Shown here one piece after another: positions 7,778 through 15,696 of a DNA stretch of 64,000 nt (its first letter is position 1; every line of letters starts with the position of its first letter). Position numbers and translations under genes: made by a program. Source of the stretch: Actinomycetospora succinea (GTDB taxonomy: Bacteria > Actinomycetota > Actinomycetes > Mycobacteriales > Pseudonocardiaceae); assembly GCF_004363095.1 (NCBI RefSeq), contig NZ_SNYO01000002.1, forward strand, positions 744,001 to 808,000. Direction: 5' to 3'. Under the pieces are notes generated by a model. The model was not told the DNA's origin. It ran no database searches and saw nothing but the letters and a program-made list of their open reading frames with translations.

Positions 7778-8677
7778 ATGACGACCGCGGAGCAGAGCAC
7801 CACGCACCGAGCGGACGTCGCGACGCGGCTGCTCGACTCGTCCGACCAGCTCTCGTACGACCCCCTCGAGGAGGTCGACTGGGACGGCGAGCTCGACCCG
7901 CGCCACCACGGGGCGTCGCCGGAGTGGAGCACCCTCTTCGGCACCGCCTACTGGGACGAGATGACCGAGGAGCAGCGCGCGGCGCTGACCCGCCAGGAGG
8001 CGGCGTCGGTCGCCAGCACCGGCATCTGGTTCGAGATGATCCTGCAGCAGATGATCATCCGGGACTTCTACGCGAAGGACCCGACCGACCCGGCGTTCCA
8101 GTGGGCGCTCACCGAGATCGCCGACGAGTGCCGGCACTCGATCATGTTCGCGCGCGGCGCGAAGAAGCTCGGGGCGCCGGCGTACCGGCCGCCGCGCCAC
8201 GTCATCGAGGGCGGGCGGGTCTTCAAGACCCTCGCGAAGGGCGAGGCCGCGTACGCCGCGATCCTCGTCGCCGAGGAGGTCCTCGACGTCATGCAGCGCG
8301 ACTGGATGCGTGACGAGCGCGTGGCCCCGTTCGCGCGCACGATCAACAACATCCACGTGGTCGAGGAGGCGCGGCACATGCGCTTCGCCCGCGAGGAGAC
8401 CCTCGAGCGGCTGCAGGGCGCGAGCACCGCGCGGCGTCAGTTCAACGCGCTCGTCGTCGCCTTCGCCGGCTACTTCATCGTCACGAGCATGTGGAACGGC
8501 AAGGTCTACGAGAACGCGGGCCTCGACCCGAAGCGCGCCCGCCGCGAGGCGCGGCGCAACCAGAACCACCGCGCGCTGCTGCGGTCGAGCTGCGCCGGGC
8601 TGATGGAGTTCCTCGACTCCGCCGGGCTGCTCACCCGCCCGGCCAAGGCGCTCTACCGCGCCGCGCACGTCCTGTAG
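7778..8677 (+). CDS. AurF-type diiron oxygenase (Rv0885-like)
   Basis: A 299-residue ferritin-like protein of the AurF (p-aminobenzoate N-oxygenase) family. Iron ligands are visible in four helices: the first Glu region near EMILQQM, then EIADECRHSIMF (Glu plus His), VAEEVLDVM, and HVVEEARHMRFAREE. AurF members activate O2 at a di-iron site to oxidise amines or C-H bonds. The stop overlaps the ribosome site of the FprB gene 11 bases on, as in the M. tuberculosis Rv0885-Rv0886 pair, so FprB is its likely reductase. GGAGG precedes the ATG by 5 bases. The substrate is unknown. Confidence 0.88.
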   Translation: MTTAEQSTTHRADVATRLLDSSDQLSYDPLEEVDWDGELDPRHHGASPEWSTLFGTAYWDEMTEEQRAALTRQEAASVASTGIWFEMILQQMIIRDFYAKDPTDPAFQWALTEIADECRHSIMFARGAKKLGAPAYRPPRHVIEGGRVFKTLAKGEAAYAAILVAEEVLDVMQRDWMRDERVAPFARTINNIHVVEEARHMRFAREETLERLQGASTARRQFNALVVAFAGYFIVTSMWNGKVYENAGLDPKRARREARRNQNHRALLRSSCAGLMEFLDSAGLLTRPAKALYRAAHVL

Positions 8678-8688
8678 GAGCGCGCGCC

Positions 8689-10170
8689 GTGCCGTACGCG
8701 ATCACCCAGCTGTGCTGCACCGACGCCTCGTGCGTGGCGGCCTGCCCGGTCAACTGCATCCACCCGACGCCCGACGAGCCCGACTTCGGGACGACGGACA
8801 TGCTCTACGTCGACCCGCGGACGTGCATCGACTGCGGGGCGTGCGCGGAGGCGTGCCCGGTCGACGCGGTGCTCCCGGTCGAGACGCTGACCGGGGCGCT
8901 CGCCGACTACCCGGCGATCAACGCCGAGTACTTCGCCGGCACCGAGCCCGCTCGCCCGGACGAGAGCTCGCCGCTGTTCCACGACTGGGGCCCGGTGCGG
9001 TTCGACCGGGTGCTGCCCGCCGACTTCCCGCGCCTCGACGTCGCGGTGGTCGGCAGCGGGCCGGCCGGGATGTACACGGTGCAGGACCTGCTGCTGCACA
9101 CGACGGCGCGGGTGACGCTGTACGACCGGCTCCCGGTCACCGGGGGCCTCGTGAAGTTCGGCGTGGCGCCCGACCACCTCGACACCAAGCGCATCGGCGG
9201 CTCGTTCGCCCGCTACCTCGACCACCACCGCCTGCGGCTGCGTCTCGACACCGAGGTCGGCCGCGACGTGGACGCCGACGAGCTGGCGCGCCGGCACGAC
9301 GCCGTGGTCTACGCGGTGGGTGCGCCGACCTCGCGCCCCCTCGGCGTGCCCGGCGAGGACCTGGCCGGTCACCTGCCGTCGACGACGGTCGTCGGTTGGT
9401 ACAACGGCCACCCCGAGATCGACGCCGACGCGGTGCCGACCGACGCCGAGCGGGTGGCGGTCGTCGGCACCGGCAACGTCGCCCTCGACGTCGCCCGGAT
9501 CCTCGCCGGCGACCCGTCGACGCTGACCGGGTCCGCCGTCGCCCCCGGTGTCCTGGAGCGGCTGCGCGCGAGCCGGGTGCGCGAGGTCGTGCTGCTCGGT
9601 CGGCGCGGCCCGGAACACGCCGCGTACACGCGCGGCGAGCTGCTGGCGATGCTGCGCCGCGACGACCTCGAGGTGGTCGTCGACGACCACGAACCGCGCG
9701 TCGGCGAGGCCATCGACGCGGCGGCCCCCGGCGAGCAGGCCGCGCTGCTGCAGGGCGTGCCCCGGCTCTCCGCGGTCCCGCCGGGCGGCGAGCGGCGCCG
9801 CGTCGTGCTGCGCTTCCACGCGCCGATCGAGGCGCTGGTCGGCGACGACCGCGTCACGGCGGTGCGCGTCGGCGGCACCGACCTGCCGGCCGGGCTCGTC
9901 GTGCGCGCCATCGGCCACCGCGGCCGCCCGACGCCCGGCCTGCCCTTCGACGAGGAGACCGGGACCATCCCGAACCACGCCGGGCGCGTGGACGGGCGGA
10001 CCGGGGCCTACGTCGTGGGCTGGATCAAGCGCGGCCCCGGCGGCGGCATCGGCCGCAACCGCCGCGACGCCGCCGAGACCGTGGCGTCGCTGATCGAGGA
10101 CGGGAAGAACCACGTCATCGGCGCCCGCCCCCGGCGCACCGGCGTCCTCCGCCGCTTGACCCGTATGTGA
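8689..10170 (+). CDS. fprB: Ferredoxin/ferredoxin-NADP+ reductase fusion, FprB-like
   Basis: A 493-residue fusion. Residues 1-70 are a two-cluster bacterial ferredoxin (LCCTDASCVAACPVNC and CIDCGACAEACPVD); the rest is an FprA-type reductase with FAD site VAVVGSGPAGMYT, TVVGWYNGHPE and NADP site VVGTGNVALDVAR. It should pass NADPH electrons through its own Fe-S clusters to a partner oxygenase, presumably the diiron protein just upstream. GTG start at 8689 with a TAGGAG ribosome site. Compared with FprA and mycobacterial FprB, it ends soon after WIKRGPGGGIGRN and lacks the usual last ~60 residues. Its stop codon lies inside a hairpin arm. Confidence 0.92.
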   Translation: MPYAITQLCCTDASCVAACPVNCIHPTPDEPDFGTTDMLYVDPRTCIDCGACAEACPVDAVLPVETLTGALADYPAINAEYFAGTEPARPDESSPLFHDWGPVRFDRVLPADFPRLDVAVVGSGPAGMYTVQDLLLHTTARVTLYDRLPVTGGLVKFGVAPDHLDTKRIGGSFARYLDHHRLRLRLDTEVGRDVDADELARRHDAVVYAVGAPTSRPLGVPGEDLAGHLPSTTVVGWYNGHPEIDADAVPTDAERVAVVGTGNVALDVARILAGDPSTLTGSAVAPGVLERLRASRVREVVLLGRRGPEHAAYTRGELLAMLRRDDLEVVVDDHEPRVGEAIDAAAPGEQAALLQGVPRLSAVPPGGERRRVVLRFHAPIEALVGDDRVTAVRVGGTDLPAGLVVRAIGHRGRPTPGLPFDEETGTIPNHAGRVDGRTGAYVVGWIKRGPGGGIGRNRRDAAETVASLIEDGKNHVIGARPRRTGVLRRLTRM

Positions 10171-10211
10171 GCGAAATTCCCGGCCATAGCCGGGAATTTC
10201 GCTCACATACG
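10162..10211. terminator. Perfect 23-bp stem hairpin
   Basis: Arms 10162-10184 and 10189-10211 are exact reverse complements with a 4-base loop (CATA). It spans the fprB stop and reaches within 5 bases of the convergent gene's stop, so it should terminate both. No T-tract follows. Confidence 0.8.
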
Positions 10212-10216
10212 ACCGG

Positions 10217-10768
10217 TCAGGCCACCGCGATGCGGCACTCGGCGACGGCTTCGGGCGTCGCGAGCACGGCGGACACGTAGACGCCCACGTGGTGGCGGAT
10301 CTCGGCGTCGAGATCGCCGAGGCGGCGCAGGAACACCCCGCCGACGCCGCGCGTGCGGATGTCGGCGTCGATGTCCTCGGGCTGCACGGGGTCGACGTCG
10401 ATCTCGACCGCGCCCGCGGACGCACGGCCCTCGAGGCCGACGCGCACCACGAGGTCGACCTCGGCCGGGATGCTCCGCGACCCGATGACGACGGTGAGGT
10501 CGAGCTCCACCGGCACGCACACGGTGACCCGGGTGACGCCGTCGCGCCACGCCGTGAGGCGACCGACCGTGCCGCTCGCGGAGGCCGTGGCCATGTCGTG
10601 CGGGCCCGCGGGCACCGGGCCGAACGAGACCGTCGGGCCGATCAGCCCGGCGATGACGTCGACCGCGCGCTGCGGCGACGCCACGGACAGGACCGTGTCG
10701 AGGTCGAGCCCGTGCGCCGCCGCCTCACGCTCCGCGACCGCACGACCCTCCTCGCCGAGGGCCGCCAT
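10217..10768 (-). CDS. Hypothetical protein, 183 aa
   Basis: An unrecognised soluble protein. A helical N-terminus (residues 1-45) precedes a beta-rich core (VTVCVPVELDLTVVIGSRSI, then DLVVRVGLEG and EIDVDPVQPEDIDADI) and a helical end with FLRRLGDLDAEIRHHVGVYV. The core looks like a small lipid- or ligand-binding beta barrel, but that is impression only. Its ATG overlaps the DUF4873 stop (TGATG), so it is translationally coupled, third in the TetR operon. It probably works with the DUF4873 protein. Confidence 0.7.
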   Translation of the reverse strand: MAALGEEGRAVAEREAAAHGLDLDTVLSVASPQRAVDVIAGLIGPTVSFGPVPAGPHDMATASASGTVGRLTAWRDGVTRVTVCVPVELDLTVVIGSRSIPAEVDLVVRVGLEGRASAGAVEIDVDPVQPEDIDADIRTRGVGGVFLRRLGDLDAEIRHHVGVYVSAVLATPEAVAECRIAVA

Positions 10769-11130
10769 CAGCCGGCCTCGACCAGGGCGGGGGCCTCGAG
10801 CTCGCGCGCCGACTCCACCGCGAACGGCGGCGTCGAGGTGCCCGCGAGCCGGTAGCGGCCCCACGGGTCGACGTCGGAGAGCTCGCCGTCGGCCGCGCCC
10901 ACCGGGGTGGTCACGCGCGCCGGGCGCTTCTTCCCGCCCAGCGCCGCGTCCAGCTCGGCGTGGGCGGCGACGCGGCCGTACCAGCGGTACCGGCCGTCGT
11001 AGGGTTCGAAATGCCCGACGAGGGTGACCTCGGCGGCGTACTCGGTGCCGTCGACCTCGAGGGTCGCCGGCCCGCGGTAGCCGTCCTCGTCGTGATCGTG
11101 ATCGTGCTCGGGTGCTGCCGCTGGCGTCAT
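10768..11130 (-). CDS. DUF4873 domain protein
   Basis: A 120-residue protein with the DUF4873 signature: GYRGPATLEVDGTEY, then VTLVGHFEPYDGRYRWYGRV and DPWGRYRLAGTSTPPF. The N-terminus has a short His/Asp run (HDHDHDED). In other actinobacteria this domain occurs alone or fused to flavin monooxygenases, which fits the monooxygenase operon next door. It overlaps the TetR stop by 4 bp (ATGA) and the following gene by 1 bp, so all three are one operon. The biochemical role is unknown. Confidence 0.88.
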   Translation of the reverse strand: MTPAAAPEHDHDHDEDGYRGPATLEVDGTEYAAEVTLVGHFEPYDGRYRWYGRVAAHAELDAALGGKKRPARVTTPVGAADGELSDVDPWGRYRLAGTSTPPFAVESARELEAPALVEAG

Positions 11131-11951
11131 CGCTCCGGGCTCCTCACTGCTCGATCGCTGGTGCCGCCGGCGGCCGTGCGGCCACCGACACGACCGTCGC
11201 CCGGCTTGGCCGCACCGGCCGCCGGGCCCCGGTCGCTCCCCGCTCGGAGCTGGACCACTTTGTTGATCTCGAGCGGGACGTTGGGGTCGATCGTGACGCC
11301 GTGCTGGCGGGCGAAGCCGTCGATGGCCGCCCACACGAGCGTCGTCAGGTACTCGACGACGGACTCCCGGCTCATCGACTGCCGGTCGAGCCACCACTCC
11401 GCGGTGTTCTGGACGAAGCCGACGACGCCGTACGCCCACGGCTCGGCGGGCCCGGAGTCGAGCCCGAAGGCGCGCAGGTAGTCGCCGAGCATCGCCGACA
11501 GCGCGGTCGCGATGATCTCCTTGTCCTCGCGGACGACGTCGGAGCCGCGGCCGTCGATCGGCGTGTGCCGCGCCAGCACCCAGTACAGGTTCGGGTAGTC
11601 GTCGAGCGTCCCGAAGAAGGCGTCGATCGACTTGCGGATGCGCGGGAGCGGCGCCTCCTCGCTGTTCAGCGCCGGGATCAGGCGGTCGAGGAGGATCTCC
11701 GTCGCCCGCTCGCCCATCGCCTCGACGAGGTCGGCCTTGTCGGAGAAGTGCCGGTAGAGCACCGGCTTGGTGACCCCCGCCTCGACCGCGACCTGCTCGA
11801 TGCCGAAGTCGGGTCCGACGTCGGCGAGCACCCGCATCGCGGCCTCGACGAACTCCGCGCGCCGCTGCGTGCGGTGCTTCTCCCAGCGGGTGCGACGCCC
11901 GTCACGCGAAGGGGCACCTCCGGGGCGGTTCGGCTTGACATCGTCCGGCAC
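11127..11951 (-). CDS. TetR family regulator of the diiron/BVMO region
   Basis: A 274-residue TetR regulator. A basic 25-residue leader precedes the helix-turn-helix (IEQVAVEAGVTKPVLYRHFS, about residues 51-70); the C-terminal domain ends in a disordered Gly/Arg tail. It heads an operon with two coupled genes and is divergent from the operon at 12060-15500. Two TTACC-N3-GGTAA-like palindromes in the shared 108-bp promoter, and one before the other diiron gene at 7778, suggest it controls both oxygenase sets. The GTG start at 11951 has no ribosome site, so the transcript may be leaderless. Confidence 0.88.
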   Translation of the reverse strand: MPDDVKPNRPGGAPSRDGRRTRWEKHRTQRRAEFVEAAMRVLADVGPDFGIEQVAVEAGVTKPVLYRHFSDKADLVEAMGERATEILLDRLIPALNSEEAPLPRIRKSIDAFFGTLDDYPNLYWVLARHTPIDGRGSDVVREDKEIIATALSAMLGDYLRAFGLDSGPAEPWAYGVVGFVQNTAEWWLDRQSMSRESVVEYLTTLVWAAIDGFARQHGVTIDPNVPLEINKVVQLRAGSDRGPAAGAAKPGDGRVGGRTAAGGTSDRAVRSPER

Positions 11952-11962
11952 GGGTCAGCACG

Positions 11963-11991
11963 CTACCACTGGTTACAGTTACCAGCGGTAA
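11963..11991. promoter_or_regulatory. Tandem operator palindromes between TetR and oxygenase operon
   Basis: CTACCACTGGTTA (11963-11975) and TTACCAGCGGTAA (11979-11991) are two adjacent copies of a TTACC-N3-GGTAA palindrome, centres 16 bp apart. They lie within 12-40 bp of the TetR start and upstream of the oxygenase operon, the expected place for autorepression and operon control. Confidence 0.65.
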
Positions 11992-12059
11992 GACGTACAC
12001 CAGGTGCGGGTTACCAGATGTTCGGGTCAGACCGCCGCGACCGGGAGGACACCCCAGCG

Positions 12060-12974
12060 ATGAGCGCGCCCACGGCGGAGCAGAGGATTCCGGACCGTCA
12101 CGCGACGGCCGAACGCCTCCTCAAGTCCTCCGCGAAGAAGTCCTACGCCCCGTCCGTCGACATCGACTGGGACGCCCCGCTGCCCGCGGACAAGATCTGG
12201 GTGCCGGAGCACCGGGTGTCGCTCTACGGCACCGAGCTGTGGGACCGGATGACGCCCGAGCAGCGCGTCGAGCTCGGCAAGCACGAGGCGTGCAGCGTCG
12301 CCTCGGTCGGCCTGTGGTTCGAGGTCCTGCTCATGCAGCGCCTGCTCAAGGACTTCTACGCCGAGGACCCGACGACGCCGCGGGCGCAGTACGCGCTCAC
12401 CGAGGTCGCCGACGAGTGCCGCCACTCGCAGATGTTCGCGCGCATGGTCCACACCGCGGGCGTCGAGCCCTACGGCCCGCAGGAGAGGATCCGCCAGCTC
12501 GGCAAGCTCTTCTCGGTGATCAGCTGGGGCCCCGCGGCCTACGGCTCCATCCTCGTGGCCGAGGAGGTGCTCGACCGGCTGCAGCGCGAGCAGGCGGGCG
12601 ACGAGGCCATCCAGCCGCTGATGCGGCAGGTCAACAAGATCCACATCATGGAGGAGGCGCGCCACGTCTCCTTCGCCCGCGACGAGGTCACCCGCGGGAT
12701 GGCGCAGCTCGGGCCGGCGGAGAAGGCCTACCAGCGCTTCGTCATCGCCTACGTCTCGATGATGGTCGTGCGCAGCCTGATCAACCCGAAGGTCTACGCG
12801 GCGGTCGGCATCGACCCCGCCGTGGGCCGCCGCGCCGCGCTGGGCAACCCCCACCACCGGGAGATGATCCGCTGGGCCGGCGAGAAGATCATGCCGTTCC
12901 TCGACGAGGCCGGTCTCGTCGGCCGTCCGGGCATGACCTGGTGGCGCAAGTCGTTCCTCCTGGGGGAGAGCTGA
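12060..12974 (+). CDS. AurF-type diiron oxygenase, second copy
   Basis: A 304-residue paralog of the protein at 7778. The same ligand helices are present: EVADECRHSQMF, LVAEEVLDRLQ and HIMEEARHVSFARDE. GGGAGG lies 11 bases before the ATG. It begins a three-gene operon with a hydrolase and a Baeyer-Villiger-type monooxygenase, which suggests oxidative breakdown or modification of a lipophilic substrate. No reductase is in this operon, so FprA or FprB nearby probably supplies electrons (inference). Confidence 0.88.
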   Translation: MSAPTAEQRIPDRHATAERLLKSSAKKSYAPSVDIDWDAPLPADKIWVPEHRVSLYGTELWDRMTPEQRVELGKHEACSVASVGLWFEVLLMQRLLKDFYAEDPTTPRAQYALTEVADECRHSQMFARMVHTAGVEPYGPQERIRQLGKLFSVISWGPAAYGSILVAEEVLDRLQREQAGDEAIQPLMRQVNKIHIMEEARHVSFARDEVTRGMAQLGPAEKAYQRFVIAYVSMMVVRSLINPKVYAAVGIDPAVGRRAALGNPHHREMIRWAGEKIMPFLDEAGLVGRPGMTWWRKSFLLGES

Positions 12975-12985
12975 GGAGGTCCGCC

Positions 12986-13966
12986 GTGGCGGAGCAGGTC
13001 GATCGGTTCACGACGCCCGACGGCACGCGGCTGCGCGTCGGGGACTCGGGTGACGGTCCGGGGCCCACGCTCGTGCTGGTGCACGGGTGGTCGCAGGACC
13101 TCCGGACGTGGGACCGGGTCGTCGACGACCTGCGCCGCACCGGCGTGACGTCGCGTGTCCTGCGCTACGACCACCGCGGCCACGGGGGCTCGGACAACGC
13201 CCCCGAGGGCACGGCGACCATCGCCACCGCCGCCGACGACCTCGCCGCGCTCCTGCACGACCGCGTCCCGGACGGCCCGATCGTGCTCGCCGGGCACTCC
13301 ATGGGCGGCATGACGATCATGGCGCTGGCCGAGCGCCACTCCGAGCTGGTCGCCGAGCGGGTCGTCGGCGTCGCCTTCGTGGCCACCGCGAGCGACGACA
13401 TGGACCGGCTCGACCTCGGGCTGCCGGGACGCCGCGGCAAGCTCGTCGCCCGCGGCGAGCACGTGCTCATCCCGCTGACCGCCCGGCTCGGCCACCGCGC
13501 GCCGGCCGGCGAGATCGGCGACGTCGGACGCGCCGGGAGCGCCCGCCCGCGCGGGCGCGCCACGGCGATCTCCGGCGTGGTGCGCGCGCTCGTCTTCGGC
13601 CGCCACGCCCGCCGCGCCGACGTCCTGTCGGTCGCCGAGCAGGCGCTCGCCGCGCACCCGCCGAGCGTCGCGGCGTTCCGCCTCTCGATCGGCGAGCACC
13701 ACCGGCGCGACAGCCTCGCCGCGCTGCAGGGCACGCCGACCGTCGTCCTCGTCGGCGACCACGACCGGCTCTGCCCCCAGCGCCACGCCCGCGCGATCGC
13801 GTCGTCGCTGCCGGACGCGCGGATCGTGCTGCTCCCGGGCGCCGGGCACATGATCAACCTGGAGCGCGCCGACGAGGTCGCCGCGCACGTCGCGGGCCTA
13901 CTCGACGTGCCCGCGCCCGTCACGGACGTGATCACCCAGGAGGAGGGCGCGCGTGTCGGCGTCTGA
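12986..13966 (+). CDS. Alpha/beta-hydrolase
   Basis: A 326-residue alpha/beta-hydrolase. The oxyanion turn LVHGWSQD, nucleophile elbow GHSMGG (Ser105), a late acidic residue in VLVGDHDRLCP and the catalytic His in GAGHMINLE are all present, so it should be active. A ~60-residue cap lies between. GGAGG precedes the GTG start by 6 bases, 11 bp after the diiron gene; it overlaps the monooxygenase gene by 14 bp. It could hydrolyse the ester or lactone made by the monooxygenase, the usual pairing. Confidence 0.9.
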   Translation: MAEQVDRFTTPDGTRLRVGDSGDGPGPTLVLVHGWSQDLRTWDRVVDDLRRTGVTSRVLRYDHRGHGGSDNAPEGTATIATAADDLAALLHDRVPDGPIVLAGHSMGGMTIMALAERHSELVAERVVGVAFVATASDDMDRLDLGLPGRRGKLVARGEHVLIPLTARLGHRAPAGEIGDVGRAGSARPRGRATAISGVVRALVFGRHARRADVLSVAEQALAAHPPSVAAFRLSIGEHHRRDSLAALQGTPTVVLVGDHDRLCPQRHARAIASSLPDARIVLLPGAGHMINLERADEVAAHVAGLLDVPAPVTDVITQEEGARVGV

Positions 13967-15500
13967 GCAGGTCCACGAGGTCCTCGTCGTCGGGTCCGGC
14001 TTCGCGGGTCTCGGACAGCTCCTCGCCCTGCGCCGGGCCGGGATCACCGACGTCGTGCTGCTCGAGAAGGCCGACTCGCTCGGCGGCACGTGGCGCGACA
14101 ACACCTATCCCGGTTGCGCCTGCGACATCCCGTCGCACATGTACTCGCTCTCGAGCGTCCCGAACCCGGACTGGTCGCGGTCGTACTCACCGCAGCCGGA
14201 GATCCGCGCGTATCTCGAGCGGGTCGCCGACGAGCACGACCTGCGCCGCCACGTCCACTTCGGCCAGGAGATGACCGGCGCGACGTGGGACGAGGAGCGC
14301 CGCACCTGGACCGTGCACACCCGCGGCGGGCGCGCGTGGACGGCGCGGTTCCTGGTGTCGGCCCTCGGCGCCCTGCACCTGCCGAAGACGCCGTCCCTGC
14401 CCGGCGCCGCCTCGTTCGCGGGGCCGTCGTTCCACTCGGCGCAGTGGGACCACGACGTCGACCTGCGCGGCAAGAAGGTCGCGGTGATCGGCACCGGGGC
14501 GAGCGCGATCCAGTTCGTCCCGCAGATCGCCGACGACGCCGCGGAGGTGCAGCTCTACCAGCGCACGCCGGCGTGGGTGCTAACCAAGGGCGACAAGCCG
14601 CTGTCGTCGCGACGCCGCGCGTTCCTCGCCCGGCACCCGCGGGCGCACCGCGCCTACCGGGCCGCGGTGTACGCCGCGCTCGAGTCGCGGGCGGTCGGCT
14701 TCAACACGAACCCGGCGTTCCTCAAGCCCGTCGAGTGGCTCGCGACCCAGCACATCAAGGCGTCGGTGAAGGACCCCGAGCTGGTCGCGAAGCTGACGCC
14801 CGACTACTCGATCGGCTGCAAGCGGATCCTCGTCTCCAACGACTACTACCCCACGCTCGCGCGCCCCGACGTCGACGTGATCACGGGCGGCGTGCGCGAG
14901 GTGCGGGGCTCGTCGATCGTCGACGGGGACGGGGTGGAGCGCGACGTCGACGTGATCATCTACGGCACCGGCTTCCACGTCACCGACGCCTTCGACGGCC
15001 TGCAGATCACCGGGCGGGGCGGGCGGACGCTGCGCGAGGTCTGGGCGGCCGGGGGCATGGCGACGCACCTGGGGATGACGGTCACCGACTTCCCCAACCT
15101 CTTCTTCCTTCTCGGTCCCAACACTGGGCTCGGGCACAACTCGGTCGTGTTCATGATCGAGTGCCAGACCCGGTACGTCGCGCAGGCGATCTCGACGGTG
15201 CACGCCAGCGGCATGGGCGGGCTGGACGTGCGCGCCGAGGTGCAGCAGCGCTCCAACGCCGCCGTGCAGCGCCGCCTGGACAAGGGCATCTGGACGCGCG
15301 GCGGGTGCACGAGCTGGTACCTCGACGCGGCGGGCGTGAACCGGACGATCTGGCCGGGCTTCACCGTGCGGTACTGGTGGGAGACGCGGCAGTTCGACCC
15401 CACCGACTTCGAGTTCTTCGGCCGCGCGACCGACGCCTCGGACACCACCGAGGTCCCGGACGCCCCCGCCGTCACCCCGCCCCCGGTCCCCGTCGGCTGA
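13953..15500 (+). CDS. Baeyer-Villiger-type flavin monooxygenase
   Basis: A 515-residue FAD/NADPH monooxygenase. The first Rossmann motif is GSGFAG (14-19). FAGPSFHSAQWD (155-166) matches the type I BVMO fingerprint FxGxxxHxxxW[PD] exactly. The second nucleotide motif is GTGASA (180-185). SLGGTWRDNTYPGCACDIP is the usual flavin-contact region. It should insert oxygen into a ketone to give an ester or lactone. The GTG at 13953 has GGAGG 6 bases upstream and overlaps the hydrolase gene. Last gene of the operon. Confidence 0.92.
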   Translation: MSASEQVHEVLVVGSGFAGLGQLLALRRAGITDVVLLEKADSLGGTWRDNTYPGCACDIPSHMYSLSSVPNPDWSRSYSPQPEIRAYLERVADEHDLRRHVHFGQEMTGATWDEERRTWTVHTRGGRAWTARFLVSALGALHLPKTPSLPGAASFAGPSFHSAQWDHDVDLRGKKVAVIGTGASAIQFVPQIADDAAEVQLYQRTPAWVLTKGDKPLSSRRRAFLARHPRAHRAYRAAVYAALESRAVGFNTNPAFLKPVEWLATQHIKASVKDPELVAKLTPDYSIGCKRILVSNDYYPTLARPDVDVITGGVREVRGSSIVDGDGVERDVDVIIYGTGFHVTDAFDGLQITGRGGRTLREVWAAGGMATHLGMTVTDFPNLFFLLGPNTGLGHNSVVFMIECQTRYVAQAISTVHASGMGGLDVRAEVQQRSNAAVQRRLDKGIWTRGGCTSWYLDAAGVNRTIWPGFTVRYWWETRQFDPTDFEFFGRATDASDTTEVPDAPAVTPPPVPVG

Positions 15501-15527
15501 GTCGACCGAGGATCGAGGCCGGCGTGC

Positions 15528-15572
15528 GTCAGCGTGGCGGCCACGCTGACGCTCAATGTCAGTTTTTCCGCC
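15528..15572 (-). repeat. Interspersed intergenic repeat, copy 1 (minus orientation)
   Basis: The element starts with a perfect hairpin (10-bp arms, 15528-15537 and 15541-15550, loop CGG) followed by ATGTCAG and a T-run. Read on the minus strand it matches the copies at 15590 (+), 31390 (+) and 63732 (-), sharing CTGACxTTxAxCG and GCGTGGCCGCCACGCTG. It probably also terminates the monooxygenase operon: five Ts follow the stem on the plus strand. Confidence 0.7.
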
Positions 15573-15589
15573 AGCTCGCGGCGGCGAAG

Positions 15590-15638
15590 ATCGTGGCGGC
15601 TTTCCTGACGTTCAACGACAGCGTGGCCGCCAGGCTGG
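15590..15638 (+). repeat. Interspersed intergenic repeat, copy 2
   Basis: It carries GGCTTTCCTGACGTT and GCGTGGCCGCCAGGCTGG. It matches the reverse complement of 63732-63781 at roughly 44 of 50 positions by eye. It is divergently placed to copy 1, between the monooxygenase and thioesterase genes. Confidence 0.7.
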
Positions 15639-15696
15639 AACACCCTGGGACTACGGGCGCGGGCGGCGGGGCCGTACCTGGAGCACGGGCTCCCGG

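Noticed and set aside
6326-8668. A 780-codon open frame on the minus strand opposite fprA and the diiron gene
   Set aside because: It is antisense to two well-recognised proteins, has Val/Gly/Arg-rich shadow composition and no known motif; long antisense frames are normal at this GC content.
15528-15638. Short peptide genes within the interspersed repeat (frames such as FLTFNDSVAARLE)
   Set aside because: The similarity between copies follows the DNA palindrome, the frames lack ribosome sites and change between copies, so a DNA repeat is the simpler reading.
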